Below, one piece after another: positions 1 to 12,079 of a DNA stretch of 64,000 nt. Both the position numbers and the translations under genes were made by a program. Origin of the DNA: Aphelenchoides besseyi (lineage: Eukaryota > Nematoda > Chromadorea > Rhabditida > Aphelenchoididae); the NCBI GenBank assembly GCA_024699855.1, contig JAMPIQ010000002.1:3844001-3908000 (forward strand), read 5' to 3'. The notes under the pieces were generated by a model, which was not told where the DNA came from, searched no databases, and saw only the letters and a program-made list of their open reading frames with translations. How positions within the stretch are numbered: the first letter of the stretch is position 1; the number at the start of each line of letters is the position of its first letter.

Positions 1-3000
1 GAAAGTTGTGCTTGTTGTTAATTACCATAATTAGATATTCAGCTTTCGAACTAGTTCTCGTATATTAATAGTCTTAAAAACAATGACTGTAAATAGGACC
101 TTGAAAAAAAACAATCCGTTTGACCGTGGAATCCGCAAAGAACACGCAAACATCTGCATTTTCCAGTCGTTTGACTATTCGGCCAAAAGGAAGAAAAGTT
201 CTGCAATTCACATTCCGGCATCATTTTTAGTTGCCAGAGCACACCGAATATGCCGTTCAGTTTTTGTTCTTCTTTTTTCGCTCATTCCAACGTCCACGCT
301 GCTTCAACTGCTCCCTTTGGCCTCATTTTGCGTTTCGTTGCTTTCCGTCATTTCGCTTCTTGTTCTCACATTAAACGTTGCGCATTCCGATGGTTGGAGC
401 GTGGATCGGCTTTTGTTCAACCGCCCACTTGCCATTGTCCATTCATGGGATTGGGAAAGAACGTCGTGGATTGAAATCGATGATCATTTCAACTACCGTA
501 TTTGTTAATCTGCATTTTGCCATCGGATTCTCAGAGTCGTTTGTGCACTGGAATTGATCTCAACGTTGTTCATGACGGTCGTTTGTTCTCGACTTTTGCT
601 CTTAAACCGCGCGATTCCTGAAATTGCCATTGAAATGAATTCGACGGTTGGCGGCATCGTGCAAACAAACCGACGGCCAACGGGCGCAACGGCAACATTT
701 CCGGTTTCCGCTTTTGCCGTTCAATTCACGCCCCAGCTAAGGCGCTTGATTAGCTTCGTTCGCTTCGCCAAATCCTTCGATCTTGTTTTCGACCGCAAAT
801 CGAAATGAAGGTCCTCGAAGAACGTTGTGGGTGATCTTTGTCTCGAAGTTGTTCGCTTGTTTTCCGTTCAATCGAAATATGAAAAGCAGCCTTTGTGCCG
901 ATTCGATTAATTATCCCAACCGAGCCTGTGGATTTTGAGCCTCCGACTGTTTGGATTTCCTGACGCGCGGATTGAACAATGAGACGAGATGTCTTCGGGT
1001 CATGAGTGAAATGAAATTAACCGCTCCACAACTCCACTGGGAATCGACGACCATCTTTTGGGCAATTTGATTAGCCGACTTGCATATTGTTTTCGCATTT
1101 TGTCGTCAACATTTGATTTTGCATCAAATTCATTTCGTGCGCTTCTTCGATTCCAAGTTTCGAACAAGTTCTTCGTCTGGTTGCCCTTTCTCCCGCCGCA
1201 TTCTAATCGTAAATCTGGGCCGCAAACTCTCGAGTTGAGACTGTAAAAAACGAGTGTTAGGCGCGAATTTTGCCAAGTACTCGGTGGTTGTCCATATGGT
1301 TGCGCAGTTGAACAAACCGTCCGCCTTCTTTCCGCTTTGACCGGACAACGGCGTCTAATGAACGAGAAGGAGTGTGTTTTGCGTGGTCCTATTGTTTGGA
1401 CTTTCTAATTAACGATTGCGCACACTACCGAAGACGTCGTGGAGAATTCGGTTTGTGGAAACAAATCCGTTGACTCTCAGGTCCGTTTCCCTTCTAATCT
1501 CCCAAACATTTTTTGCCATACGTTTCGAGCTTCTTTCGCGCTTATCGTTACCGAGAATCTCACTGTCTTCCCACATCGCCATTTTTTACAATGGAAACTC
1601 ACGATTGTCGCCGCTGAAACTGTGCGGTGTTTCTTTCGCAAGTCAGCGGCGAACAAAAGCTGCGAGTGATTACTTCAAGCTGTGAATTCAACGGTCGCGA
1701 ACGAGTGGACATGTTTTCGCGGTTTCGAAACTTCAAATCGATTCTAAATGTCATCAATATCTACAAAAGCTGCCAGCAAAACGAACGGACTCTCGATGCA
1801 GCTGCGCTTCGATTTCAGCGAATCCGATCCACAAACTCGACGACTTCGACCACTCAGCCCTCGGCACACGGATCAACGACGGAGCGGAAACCCAAAGCGG
1901 ATAATCTTTGTCCGAACGGCCTTCCTGGTAAAATGAGGTTTGATCCCGCCTCCAATCGTCCATTTGCCTTCGCATGCAACTGCCCCAATGGATTGGGTTG
2001 ATTTCTGGTGAAGCGGAAACAAATTTTTGCCGCCCAAATCGTATAATTGCTGTGCCATGAGCTGTGGAGGTCGAACGGATACGTGGTTATTGGCTTCGCT
2101 CAGCACCTGATCCACGAGACAGGTGCAAAGGCGGCACGAAAGCGCAAAGACTTGTGTTTTGCCTAATGAACTGAACATTCTTGGTCGTTTGATTACCTTT
2201 TCTGTGTCATCTATTTTCTGCGTTCCGTTCATTTCCTCTACTCAACTCATTGAACTACTTTCTTTTATTAACATTCCCGTTCATTAGCCTCCAATTTGCT
2301 TGGTATTTGGGTCGAACGTCGTTTCGAACGTTGAAGTTGACTCATCCCGGTTTACCCACTTCCTTATGTTGCGCGAGTTGACCTCCTTTTCAACTGCTGA
2401 AGAGCGCGATATTAACTTTCAATTCGATTGAATTCAATGCAGACTTTAAATAGCAAACGGTTTCGTTGCTTCAGACGCCTTCGAGTAAACGAGTGAGTTC
2501 GAAGTCGATTCGTCTTTTTGGCCGTTGAAAGACGAGTGATGAAACGATTCGGATGTGTTTTTTCGGTTTCCATCTCTTTCGGGTTCTTAATTGGGCACTC
2601 GCGCTTTTTGTTGTTCTTCACGGTCTTCTCTTCGAACCAACAGACGGCGGTCGAATTCAAAAAATGGGATTTCCGTCCGACGACGATCGAAATTCAATTT
2701 TTTCCAACTTTTTCGAACTGAAAAACGAAGCCAATTGCTCGGACGATCTTCTCGTCGTGTTTCGACTTCACGCGCCAAAAACGTTTTCCACCTCGTCGAC
2801 TTCACGTCTTCTGTAATTCGATTTCGGTCCTCGACGTCGTCGAACATCCAAAAACAATGCGCTTCAGAAAATTTGTTACGAAAGTTTGTTGACTCGAATC
2901 CGTTGAAAACACGCAAACGCTCGATTCTCATTTGCGCGCAATTGCGATGAACGCAAATTCATTGGCGCGGGAATCCAATTCGCCGGTCGCCAAAAGTGGC

Positions 3001-3533
3001 CGCTCGTCTAAAATTTCCACTTTGGCCAAATTTCCTGTGAGAAGCGCAAACCGTTCGCCCTCAAATTTAATAAACTCGGGAAGCAGCAGACGAACTGTTT
3101 GTCTTCGGATTCTTCCTACCTGCGCGGAAGCCAGTTTCCGAGTTGCGTCGACGACTTCGAGTCAAATTGACAACCAATTTTGGCAACTTCCCCGTCCTTT
3201 CAAGTCCACACGCGCGGTGTCAAAACCAATTCCGCTGCTCACCGTCTCTGCAAATTCCCGGACGGCCACGTTTCGAGTCGCTTCTCTTGCGCGAGCAGCT
3301 TCATCTTCAGCTCATCATCGTCCGCCGTCGGTCTTTGTAAGCGCGAGAAAATTCCCGCCGTTTCATATTGTTTGGCCGTGGAGACATTTGCATAATAGGC
3401 TGCTGGTGGCCATTGAGTCGACTTCGCTCTTTTGGTTTTGACACTCACACCGCAAGTTTTAAGTAACAACTTGAAACCGTGTCGCTATCGACGTGCTTGT
3501 TGTCCACCTACTTATCTGTTTTGTACTTCAGAA
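1..3533. other. intergenic, no supportable gene
   Basis: About 3.5 kb without a coding call I can defend. Several open frames of 60-170 codons overlap on both strands (for example 2.5-2.95 and 2.93-3.44 kb), but none resembles a known family, carries an obvious signal peptide or domain, or joins to others through good splice sites. Codon-like words rich in cgaa/ttcg occur in all frames, which inflates open-frame length. It may hold the promoter of the gene starting at 3534. Confidence 0.5.
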
Positions 3534-4394
3534 ATGTCGTGTTCTCAGATTCCCGTTTGTATTCTGTTTCTTTTGATAACAATCATTGATGCGGCACCAC
3601 GTACCGATGACGAATACAACGAGAACGCCTACGAAGACGAACCTATTCGACGTCAAGCCCAATCCTACGATCCAAATGCCTACAATCCATCGGCTCGTGA
3701 TTTCACTGCTCGTTGCATGCGAATGGCTCAGTTCTCCGGTTCACGTTCGTGTGACGTTTTCAATTTGTGCTGCAGCGAAGACAACGTTCTGAATAAGGTA
3801 CGTTCGAAGTGCTTGCAAAACATTCCGATGATCTATTTTTCAGCTCAATGGAGACAAATGTCAAATTGGTTAGTTGTTTGAGTTGAAGTGTTTGTGCTAA
3901 CTTGTTTTTCAGCCGATCCAACTAACGGTTGTACTTTGAATCGTTCGGTAAACGAAACCACTAGGAGATGATCATAAAAGACATTTTTTAGGGTAACGAA
4001 ATCCAATGGTCGCAATGTAGAGCTTTTAATTGTACCGACGAGATTACAACGACTACGACCACAACACAACGAACTCCCGCCTCCAAAGCTCCGCCGTTGA
4101 TTCGTAAGTTTCAATTTTTGCGTTCTTCTTCTACTCGATGCAGTTTGTCTGATTAACTTGTCAGCATCTCAACCACAACTAAAAAATGACCTTTTCGAGT
4201 GATTAATACAATAGAGTTTGAGACCAAAAACATTGGAATTTAAGTGATCTGCGGGCAAGTTGATCAGAAACCGTCGAGCAGTTTACTCTTAGGTCAGTTC
4301 TACAACTGATTCAAGAGAACTAGCTTTATGATTCGACTTTTCAGCATCAACATCGCTTCTTATCGCGCTTCCAATTCTTCTGTGGCAGCGTTAA
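3534..4394 (+). CDS. small secreted, probably GPI-anchored Cys-containing protein
   Basis: Five exons: 3534-3797, 3844-3868, 3913-3947, 3992-4103 and 4345-4394, about 161 residues. It begins MSCSQIPVCILFLLITIIDA, a typical signal peptide, followed by an acidic Asn/Tyr-rich stretch. A Cys cluster follows (CDVFNLCCSED, DKCQIAD, NGCTLN, SQCRAFNCTD), then a Thr-rich stalk (ITTTTTTTQRTPASKAPP) and a hydrophobic end (STSLLIALPILLWQR). Signal peptide plus Thr stalk plus hydrophobic tail is the usual layout of a GPI-anchored surface protein. Introns 1-3 are about 45 bp and keep phase. The last junction is less certain: an acceptor near 4165 would give a short polar tail instead; I prefer 4345 because it yields the hydrophobic tail. 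No named family recognised. Confidence 0.6.
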
Positions 4395-4846
4395 GACGCA
4401 GTGATGACGAAGAAGGTGGTTGTTTCGCTCAACAGATTCCTCAAATTGACCAATTCGAAAGTTTTTTTTTGTGTATTCCCGCATCTATAAGTCATTTCTC
4501 GTATACGCATTCTCTTCACATGCCAATTTGTTCTTCTCACTTTGATAACCCGGCGCTTTTCTTAAGATTCGTTTGACCGTTCTTCTAAACCTACCACACG
4601 ATCGAACAGTTCGCTGTTGAGATTCAAGGAAAGTAAGTTTCTTCTTCTTCCCCACATTAAGTTTTTTAGTCTTGCAATCGACCTAATCGAACTTTTTGCT
4701 TTTTAATTGGCAGAATATCAACTATTGTCTCTCTTTTTTGTTTGCCAGGAAAATAAAAACGTCCGTTAATTTGACCGTTTACTGTGTGTCTTTTATTTAG
4801 AATACAAATGTAAATCTGAAGGTTGGAAGCACCGAAACATTGGGGA

Positions 4847-6298
4847 TTATGACTGCAAATTCTGATAGCCGGGTAAAGTGCTAACAGCTGCTGAAACCGC
4901 AGCAGCCACTGGCAAGGAGCTAAACTTCAGGGCCGATGATGAAGCGGTTGTTGTGGCTGGAGCGATCAAGTAGTTTGTGTTGGCTGCACCGTTTTGCTGT
5001 TGAAAATCGTCGTACATAGCACTCCAATGGAAACCGGGACTATAAAGAGAGAAATCCAATGGGACTAGCGACTGAAAACGACGTTACACCTCGTATTGTT
5101 TGTCTTTTCTATTAGGTCATTTACCTTCAACGATTGTTGTTGTGCCGCGCCCACAGACAAACTGGCGGCACCCAACACATCGGCAGTCGATTGTGAAGGT
5201 GTGGTTGCGCTTAGAATGCTGAATGGATTTGGATCGCCGTCATCCGAACTCGCGTAAGTCGTCATACCGTTCGGACACCCTTCTCTGCAAGATTGGATTA
5301 TGATCATTGTAATTCGATATCATTAATTAGATTAGCAAACAAACGAACTTTGATCCTGCAGCTCTGTCTCGTTGTCTTCGGTTCTTGAACCAATTCGACA
5401 CTTGAGTGACCGTCAAATTCGTCCTGTCGGCAAGTTCTTTCTTTTCTTTGGGCGATGGATAGGGATTACGTTTGTAGGAATCACGCAACACGACTCGTGA
5501 CTTCTCCTAAAATGAAACTTCAAGATCAACCGAGTGCTCGATACGAACTCTAAAACAATAACTCGTTTCTTCGCCGTCCCAAATTGTTCGTGGAAGCGGG
5601 AACTTTCGCCGGATTCGATATTTTCCAACTGCTCCCAACTCTCGACCACGAATCTTTTCGGCCTGCAATCGAAATGAACTTGAGAAAGATATTAGCCGTT
5701 TACTTCAATGTAATGAGCTCTCATCCACAGATTCTGCAGTTCCTGATGATACTCAATGGAGAAGTGATTTGATTGAAGAATATGATAAAGTTCCTTGAAA
5801 TTTTGACGATGGAAAGCAATAACGGCTTGCGAAATGAGTACTTGCTCATTGCACTGGTAATCAGTTTTGTCGGGAATCGACCAAATGAACGTTGACTGAA
5901 AACAACGTGAGTGTTCTTGTATTCCATAGACTCACCAATGCGTCCATATCGTTTCCATTTTGTAGCACTTGACATATCACTCCAATCTGTTCACTATTGA
6001 ATGCAAAATCGTTTTGAGCTCCGCTGTTGCCGTTGTTGATCACAACACCGCTGCTGAAAACAAATTGATTGGTTGTGATCGCTTCTTTCGATTCACCTTC
6101 CGGCTCCATCGAGCGATGGAACACCGCTGAGAACTGAAGCGAAACTCGTCGACGGAAACGAGCTTCGAATAAAATTCTGATAATAGGAATCGTCGACGAC
6201 TGTTGATGAGGTTGTTGCAGAACTCTGAGCGGCTTCCTGTGTGAAACATTGGTACATTTCAAATTGTTGTGCTGAAATGTTTTGAAGGTTACTTGCAT
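4847..6298 (-). CDS. SIX1/2-class homeobox transcription factor (sine oculis / ceh-33/34-like)
   Basis: Six exons on the minus strand: 6298-5936, 5895-5704, 5662-5549, 5506-5349, 5284-5125 and 5071-4847. The SIX domain runs from [18 protein letters not shown] through [15 protein letters not shown] and [20 protein letters not shown] to [20 protein letters not shown]; the homeodomain follows with [15 protein letters not shown] and [19 protein letters not shown]. The RAA after RRQRDR is typical of SIX1/2 rather than SIX4/5, so a myogenic, neuronal or pharyngeal regulator is the family expectation. Two introns use a GTTCGT donor. The tail is Ala/Ser/Gln-rich. The frame opens at 6298 (403 residues), but the Met at 6109 ([10 protein letters not shown]) is a credible alternative start, since the residues before it resemble nothing in the family. 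Confidence 0.93.
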
Positions 6299-8410
6299 GA
6301 TTGTAGCATCTGATTAATTAGCACTTGTTTCATTCATTAGTGTTTTTTGTCGAGTCAGTGAAACGATTTGTTTGCAAACAGTTCGTAAGATATGAGTGAA
6401 AGGTGAACGTTTTTGGATTCGATTACACGGAAAAGTAGGCGGAAGATCATCGAAATCGGCTATCGGATACACGCGGTTTCAAATTTGCCAAACAAAACGC
6501 AGATGGAACGTTGAAAAACGACACGGATTCAACGAGGTGGGTAAGGTAATTCTACAACATCATTTGAATCGAGAAGAAAACCCGCAAAAAGGTCTCAATA
6601 TCACTTCAGAAAAAGAAGAACCCGATGGCTTCTCGGGTATTACCATCACCACGGTCACCTGAGACGAATTGGTTTCCCTTTACGGCGCTCCGATCTTCAC
6701 AAACGAATTCGCCGATTGGTTTTCAGTTCGACCCGAAGGATCGAATATTGAGACGGGGATTGTCGTATCGATTTTCCTGCGTATCTTAAGGCGCAATGCT
6801 GACCGGAAAACGGCAACGACAACGAAGAGCTGAATTTCGATCATTTCACCGCTCAAGACTCACGGTATTCGCGTTTCAGGCGGCCGATGGAAACTGAGCA
6901 GTTCGACTCGATATCGACAGGTTTGTAGGACCGAGCAGTTGGTTCGTATCGGAATTTGAAGTCGAAAAGAGTCCTGTGGCTTCAAAGGTCGTTGGTTGGC
7001 CGATGGGAAAAACAGCGCAACGGCGAGGTATCGAATGTTTCTACGCAGATGAAACGGAAGGTTGCACTTCATCTCGCAGTCCAAACCGCCTTTCAAATTC
7101 GCAGCATCTGAACGACTAAATGCGCTTCCTTCCTCTTCGGTTTTCCCGATCGGAACTCACAGTAACCCAATAGCGCGGATGAAATTTCATCTCGCCGTTG
7201 GCCGTTGAAATGCCCATCGGCTGTTTACCTTCTTAGTTTGGTCCATGGACGTCTTTGTGTGGTTGTTGCCGTAGAGTTGGCAGGTGAGTTGGCTTTGGTC
7301 GTTTTACGATTTTAATCAGTCCAATTGGTTTCTACTTGATGTTTGTATTTGCAAAATTGAAACGCATTGGCAGTTTGTTTGCTTGAAAACCGTTTGTCTT
7401 TTTTCTGCTAATCGTGTTATTACAAAGCACGATAATCAAAACAACTTCATTTCCAAAGTACCGTAATTTTGTTCCTGTTCTTCCAATTGCTTTTCAATGT
7501 TTGCTCTGCAGCACATCCATTAGCAGCTTCGTGGATTGTTTCTATTTCGGAGTTCTCTGTTTGTTTTTGAAGTTCGTGTATCGTACGTTTGGCATCGCAG
7601 TCGATTCACAGCGTTTGACGAGTCAGCACGCGACATTTTGAAACACTAAATCATCGGCTGTTTAACGTAATTTCATAGAAAGTTTAATTGAGATTGTCAC
7701 CATTGGGTTTAGTTTCTGTTTTTACTTCTAGTACCATTCATAACAAAGCTTCGAACATGAAAATAACCCTTGAAGTGTGTTGATTTTTGTGATTGCTCTT
7801 TAGTTTTACTTCAATGTTAAAACGATTGATCAGCAGTTGGAGCATCTACATCACTGACTTCATGGTAAACAACAATGTCTGTTTGATTGTACGTTTCAAA
7901 GAGTACAACCTGAATCCGATTAGATGAAACCAGTCGTAGGACCAGCAGATATTTAACATAGAAATATGAATTGAAAGCTAGAAGAGGAATGGCAACAAAT
8001 TCCTCAAGAGTGGAGGAAATGAAAAAACAGCCAAGCTATTCAATTCAATATAACTGAGCCATACAGCCTTTTGTAAATTCTAATGTTGACAAATTGTTGG
8101 ACAGAATAAATTTTTACAAGAGGTTTTAAGAAGGGATTTGAATTCGATGGTTGTGTAGAGATTACAGTACAAGGTGGCTGGTGATGAGCGTTGAATTCAT
8201 TGGAAATGAGCATTGAACATCTTATTTGCACAATCTATGAAGTAGCTAACAGTTTCTGCGCACGGTGAAATTCACATGGCCTGGAGCATCTTTCTTCATG
8301 GTGAGTAGTATTAGAGTAATTGAGCGCTTGAGCGGTTTTGTTTAACTTCTCCGGCACGGTGTCGAATTCGGGATTGGTCATGTTGTAAACGACATTCTTA
8401 AGCGACTGTT
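6299..8410. other. intergenic, no supportable gene
   Basis: Upstream of the SIX gene. Short open frames at 6396-6662 (+) and 6860-7096 (-) have no domain, signal peptide or splice partners that I can see. The stretch 7.6-8.4 kb is A+T-richer and also empty. Confidence 0.45.
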
Positions 8411-8467
8411 AGTCTATGAACTAGAGGGACACAACCTTAACTGGAATTCGCGGAATTCTTAAAGAAG

Positions 8468-9244
8468 GTGGGAGAAAGGGAATTGAACACTGCAATTGCC
8501 AAAGTGCTTCTTCCTGAAAAGTGCATTGTTTCCAACAACCTTGAGAACGTGATCTTTGGTGAAATGATGCGAAAGAGCGAATTCGATCTCATGGGTGATT
8601 GTGCGGTTTTGGCTTCGAAGCACATGGGTATGAATGAATCCAATCGGAAAATGTTGGAGATGTTGAAGGGAGACATCTAGTCGTACATGAGTATCGATTC
8701 GGTGACGGATATTCCGGGTTCAACAGATCGAACACTATTGCTGCCCGAATACCTGAATTCGATTGAAGAAGGCTCGCTTCCACCGCATAGGTTGGAATTG
8801 AAGATAAATGCAATTGTCATGCTACTCCGCAATTTGTGCCAAGAAGATGGACTTTGCAATGGAACGCGCATGTTGATTTTTGGTCTCAGAGAACACTCAG
8901 TTGAGTGTCAAATTCTGACGGGTATTTATAAGAGAGAGCTGCACACGATTCCCCGAATCAACAATACGATTGATTACAACGGGGTGTTCTCTTTCAATCG
9001 TAAGCAGTTCCCATTGAAATTGGCGTTTGCAATGACCATCAACAAAAGTCAGGGCCAAACATTCGAACGTGTTCGATTGAATCTCGAACATCAAGTTTTC
9101 GAACGTGCTCAGTTGTACGTTGCTTTGTCACGAGCACGATCATGGGACTCAGTCAAAGTATTTGTTCCATCACAAAATCGACAAAACCCAACAGGCTGTT
9201 TAGTTAAGAACATCGTGGATCGAGAAGTATTCAAACGATGGTAA
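8468..9244 (+). pseudogene. Helitron-type PIF1-like helicase, C-terminal part, with in-frame stop
   Basis: The reading frame from 8468 runs to a TAG at 8678-8680 and continues in the same frame (SYMSIDSVTD...) to TAA near 9242. The second half holds the C-terminal helicase signature: the NGTRMLI segment, FAMTINKSQGQTFERV (motif V region) and QLYVALSRARSWDSVKVF (motif VI, with the arginine). This matches the PIF1-like helicase domain of Helitron RepHel proteins. The N-terminal ATPase motifs and the Rep nuclease are missing, and the upstream 200 bp does not continue the frame. This is therefore a truncated remnant of a rolling-circle transposon rather than a cellular helicase gene. Confidence 0.8.
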
Positions 9245-9328
9245 GAACAATTCGTATAACAATAACATTTCATTAGAAAAAAACGCAAAAGAGTTCATGA
9301 ACGAAAATAAGTTTGTTTAAAAGAAAGT

Positions 9329-9371
9329 CCATGGCCTTCGGGCCATGGCAAGGACGCGATTTGTTCGCGTA
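9329..9371. repeat. two adjacent perfect hairpins behind the helicase remnant
   Basis: The first hairpin is CCATGGCC-TTCG-GGCCATGG at 9329-9348, an 8-bp perfect stem with a TTCG loop. A few bases on, ACGCGA and TCGCGT form a 6-bp stem around a short loop. Helitrons end in a hairpin close to a CTRR terminus. The location 85 bp after the helicase stop fits that, but I see no clean CTRR right after either hairpin, so the assignment as a Helitron end is only tentative. Confidence 0.4.
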
Positions 9372-9674
9372 AACGACGGGATGCAGTGGACAACAACAAA
9401 TAGTCAGTAAGCAATCCGATTTGATGCAATTTACTTTGCGACTTTTCAGGTCCAATTATTGCCGATCTGTCCACCCGTTATAGCACCAAAATTTCGATCT
9501 CGATCACATACGTTTCGAGTTATCTTTGCGATCTGCACGTTTCGATTTCAGTTTCTCAATTCCTCAACGGGTGTTTGAACGACCGAATTTTTGAATGGAC
9601 AGCAGGAATGAGACGGTCAGTTTGTTGCTAAGCGATTTGTTTACAATCGTATTTCAGGCCTAAATCTTTAACTA

Positions 9675-10846
9675 CAGGGTGTCCCAGCTGAAATCCTCAT
9701 TTTTAAACGCTTATAACTTTTTTATGTGTGAACCGATTTTTATGAAACTTTTTTTGTTGAATAGCCTGAAGTTGGCATTTTTGTTTCATATTAAATTCAA
9801 TACAAATTTCTCAACGGAAGTCATCGATAAAAGCTAATTTCTGAAATGAGCGCTTTTTTCACTTGCGTTCTCTCTTTCATTTTTTTCCACTTAAAATTTC
9901 GCATGGGGCTTGGCTGGCTAAAATCAAAAAGTTTATGCTTCAAATTTCAACGTTTTTTCCATCATTATCGATAACCAGTTCCAATCGACGTTCATAATCC
10001 GTAATTGCACGATTCACCATATCCTGCGGCAAATTCGCAAATTCAAATTCAATTCTACTTTGCAAGTCGTTCAAATCCGTTGGTTGAGTACAGTAGATTT
10101 TTCCTTTGACATATCCCCAAAGAAAGAAGTCACAAGGAGTTAGATCGGGACTATACGGAGGCCACCGATGAGGAGCTGGGTTTGCCGGAGTTCCACGACG
10201 CATCCAGCGCAGTGAAAACGTGTCGTCCAACCAATCCCGGACTGCAACCAAAAAATGCGATGAACGGAAGATTTGGAGGGCATGTTTTCAAGATTTGCTA
10301 TTGCTCGCACCGAAAGATTTGGATTGTTGCGAATAGCGTCCAAAATTGCTTCAACGTTCTCTTCGCTACGAGCCGACCTGACAAAGAAATCAGAAAAGAA
10401 AATCAAGAAGACAAACCGTGATCGATTCGGTTTTTTTGCTTCACAAGTCCCGCGATTCAAAAGTTCATCAGTCCAGCGCGAAAAGTTCGTTCGATCGGGT
10501 ACAGAAGCGCGCCGACTCAACCCAAAATGACTGCGGAATTGACGTTGAACGGACGTTGCACTTCCAGTTTTGGCAAACACCAGAACACAGTACGCCTTTT
10601 CTTGAGCAGACCAAACCATGAGAAATTTTGAGTGGAAAAAATGAAAGAGAGAACGCAAGTGAAAAAAGCGCTCATTTCAGAAATTAGCTTTTATCGATGA
10701 ATTCCGTTGAGAAATTTGTATTGAATTTGATATGAAACAAAAATGCCAACTTCAGGCTATTCAACAAAAAAAGTTTCATAAAAATCGGTTCACACATAAA
10801 AAAGTTATAAGCGTTTAAAAATGAGGATTTCAGCTGGGACACCCTG
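9675..10846 (-). mobile_element. Tc1/mariner-superfamily element, internally deleted, long inverted repeats
   Basis: A 1172-bp element bounded by TA dinucleotides (9673-9674 and 10847-10848), the target duplication of this superfamily. Both ends start CAGGGTGTCCCAGCTG. The inverted repeats are about 226 bp (9675-9900 and 10622-10846) and differ at only about four positions that I can find, so the copy is young. The interior carries the two ends of a transposase gene fused together. The transcription start region and the first Met lie at the edge of the right repeat. Confidence 0.9.
9940..10658 (-). pseudogene. transposase with central deletion (mariner superfamily, DUF4817-type N-terminus)
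   Basis: The N-terminal part (from 10658) has a helix-turn-helix region, VWSAQEKAYCVLVFAKTGSA..., followed by VEAILDAIRNNPNLSVRAIA, as in transposases with a DUF4817-like start. A 39-bp GT-AG intron-like stretch (10378-10416) interrupts the two. After KSSVHRIF the frame breaks and the C-terminal part resumes in another frame: VAVRDWLDDTF...WPPYSPDLTPCDFFLWG..., the last catalytic-Asp block of the DDE domain. The middle of the domain, with the first two catalytic aspartates, is gone. The copy cannot make active transposase but keeps both ends and could be moved in trans. Confidence 0.85.
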
Positions 10847-10851
10847 TACTT

Positions 10852-11100
10852 TCAAGAGTCCGACGGGATCTTGGCTCCACTGAAATGGACTTCCAGGCCG
10901 TCACTTCCAACAATCAGCGGGTAGATCCTGTTGTTCTTGCACTTTCCGTCGAATACACTGCAACACAAACAACTGCAGAATGAGATGCCCGAAACTTACA
11001 TATCGACGCCCACCGATTCGTAACACTCTGGGTCTCCAGCAGTGGCCATTAGCGTCCGGACAGTTGCACCAATCAAAAAATAAAGGAGTTGTTGATGCAT
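10852..11100 (-). CDS. small putative secreted protein, two exons
   Basis: Exon 1 is 11100-11000 and exon 2 is 10957-10852, joined over a 42-bp GTAAGT...TTGCAG intron in phase 2, giving about 68 residues. It starts MHQQLLYFLIGATVRTLMA, a plausible signal peptide, then GDPECYESVGVDIVFDGKCK and an end YPLIVGSDGLEVHFSGAKIP. Two Cys could pair. No family recognised. The stop codon lies only 5 bp from the TA target site of the mariner element, so the element sits in, and probably replaced, its natural 3' UTR and polyadenylation signal. A truncated remnant of a longer gene is the alternative. Confidence 0.45.
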
Positions 11101-12063
11101 CTCGACTCGCGAATAGAACTGATTGATAGTTATAAATAGCTGAAACAGAAACTATGAGAACAGAATTCTTCAGAAGACACTCGAAGATCACGAAACAGAA
11201 ACCGAGTTGGAGCTCAGAAACAACTACCTATTCAGGAGTCGGAAAAGGAAATGAGAGCATAACAAGGAGCTCACCAAAACGCGAAAACAGAAATCGACAA
11301 CTGACAATCCAAAACGAAAGTCGATGCAACAGTTTTGTGACCATGCAAGTTTCCGTAATGCAAATTCGCGAGATGCGAATTCACTTGCTATGCTAGTTGT
11401 GCTTTCCACTATCGACTGGATGAACATCGAAGTTCACATCTTTGCATTGCGCCATTGAAGACCCTTGTAATGAACCGGCACTGTTTTTGGAAGGTTGGAG
11501 GATCAAGCAAACGGATAAGAAACCATCCAAAACAGATGGAAATCAGAGATCTAACGATTTCGGCGGACTGTTCGAAAAGATGTTCAGAGAAGAATTCTCT
11601 GGTGGGCTGCTCATTAACATTTTTAATGCTCTTCCAATTTAAACAGCACTACAAAATTGTCAATGTCATTGCTAGACTTCGGCACTAGACCTGTCCACGC
11701 TCTTTTCTAAATCAAGCATCATATTAGTCGTCGATATTCCCAATCGATAGTGATTCTGAACGAGTGTTAGTGGTAAACATGAAAACGAAATTCGTCGATA
11801 AAAATTTGTGAATAGACACTTGCAAACTTGCTTCTATCGATCTTATGCTCTTGTTTGCATTTCATGCCAAATATTATTAGATATCTTGAGCAAATGAATT
11901 CATCAACTTTGCTATATCGCATTTGTTTATAGAACACGCAATAGTTGCATTGACCTTTTCATCTATTGTCATCAAACTGAACCGAAAATCATTTCTATGT
12001 TAACACAATACTTTCCATCAAATTCACAAATTATTCAAGAAGTTTATTTTACAACCGGAAACA
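11101..12063. other. intergenic, no supportable gene
   Basis: A+T-rich with short open frames on both strands (11.15-11.43 and 11.44-11.69 kb) lacking any recognisable feature. It separates the small secreted gene from the left end of duplicated segment A. Confidence 0.4.
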
Positions 12064-12079
12064 AAGAGACGGAAAGTGA

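Noticed and set aside
83..508. 141-codon open frame with hydrophobic stretch
   Set aside because: The hydrophobic run comes from t-rich DNA; no start context, splice sites or similarity supports a gene.
2518..2950. Four long overlapping frames on both strands
   Set aside because: All frames cannot be coding, and none shows a recognisable motif; low stop density only.
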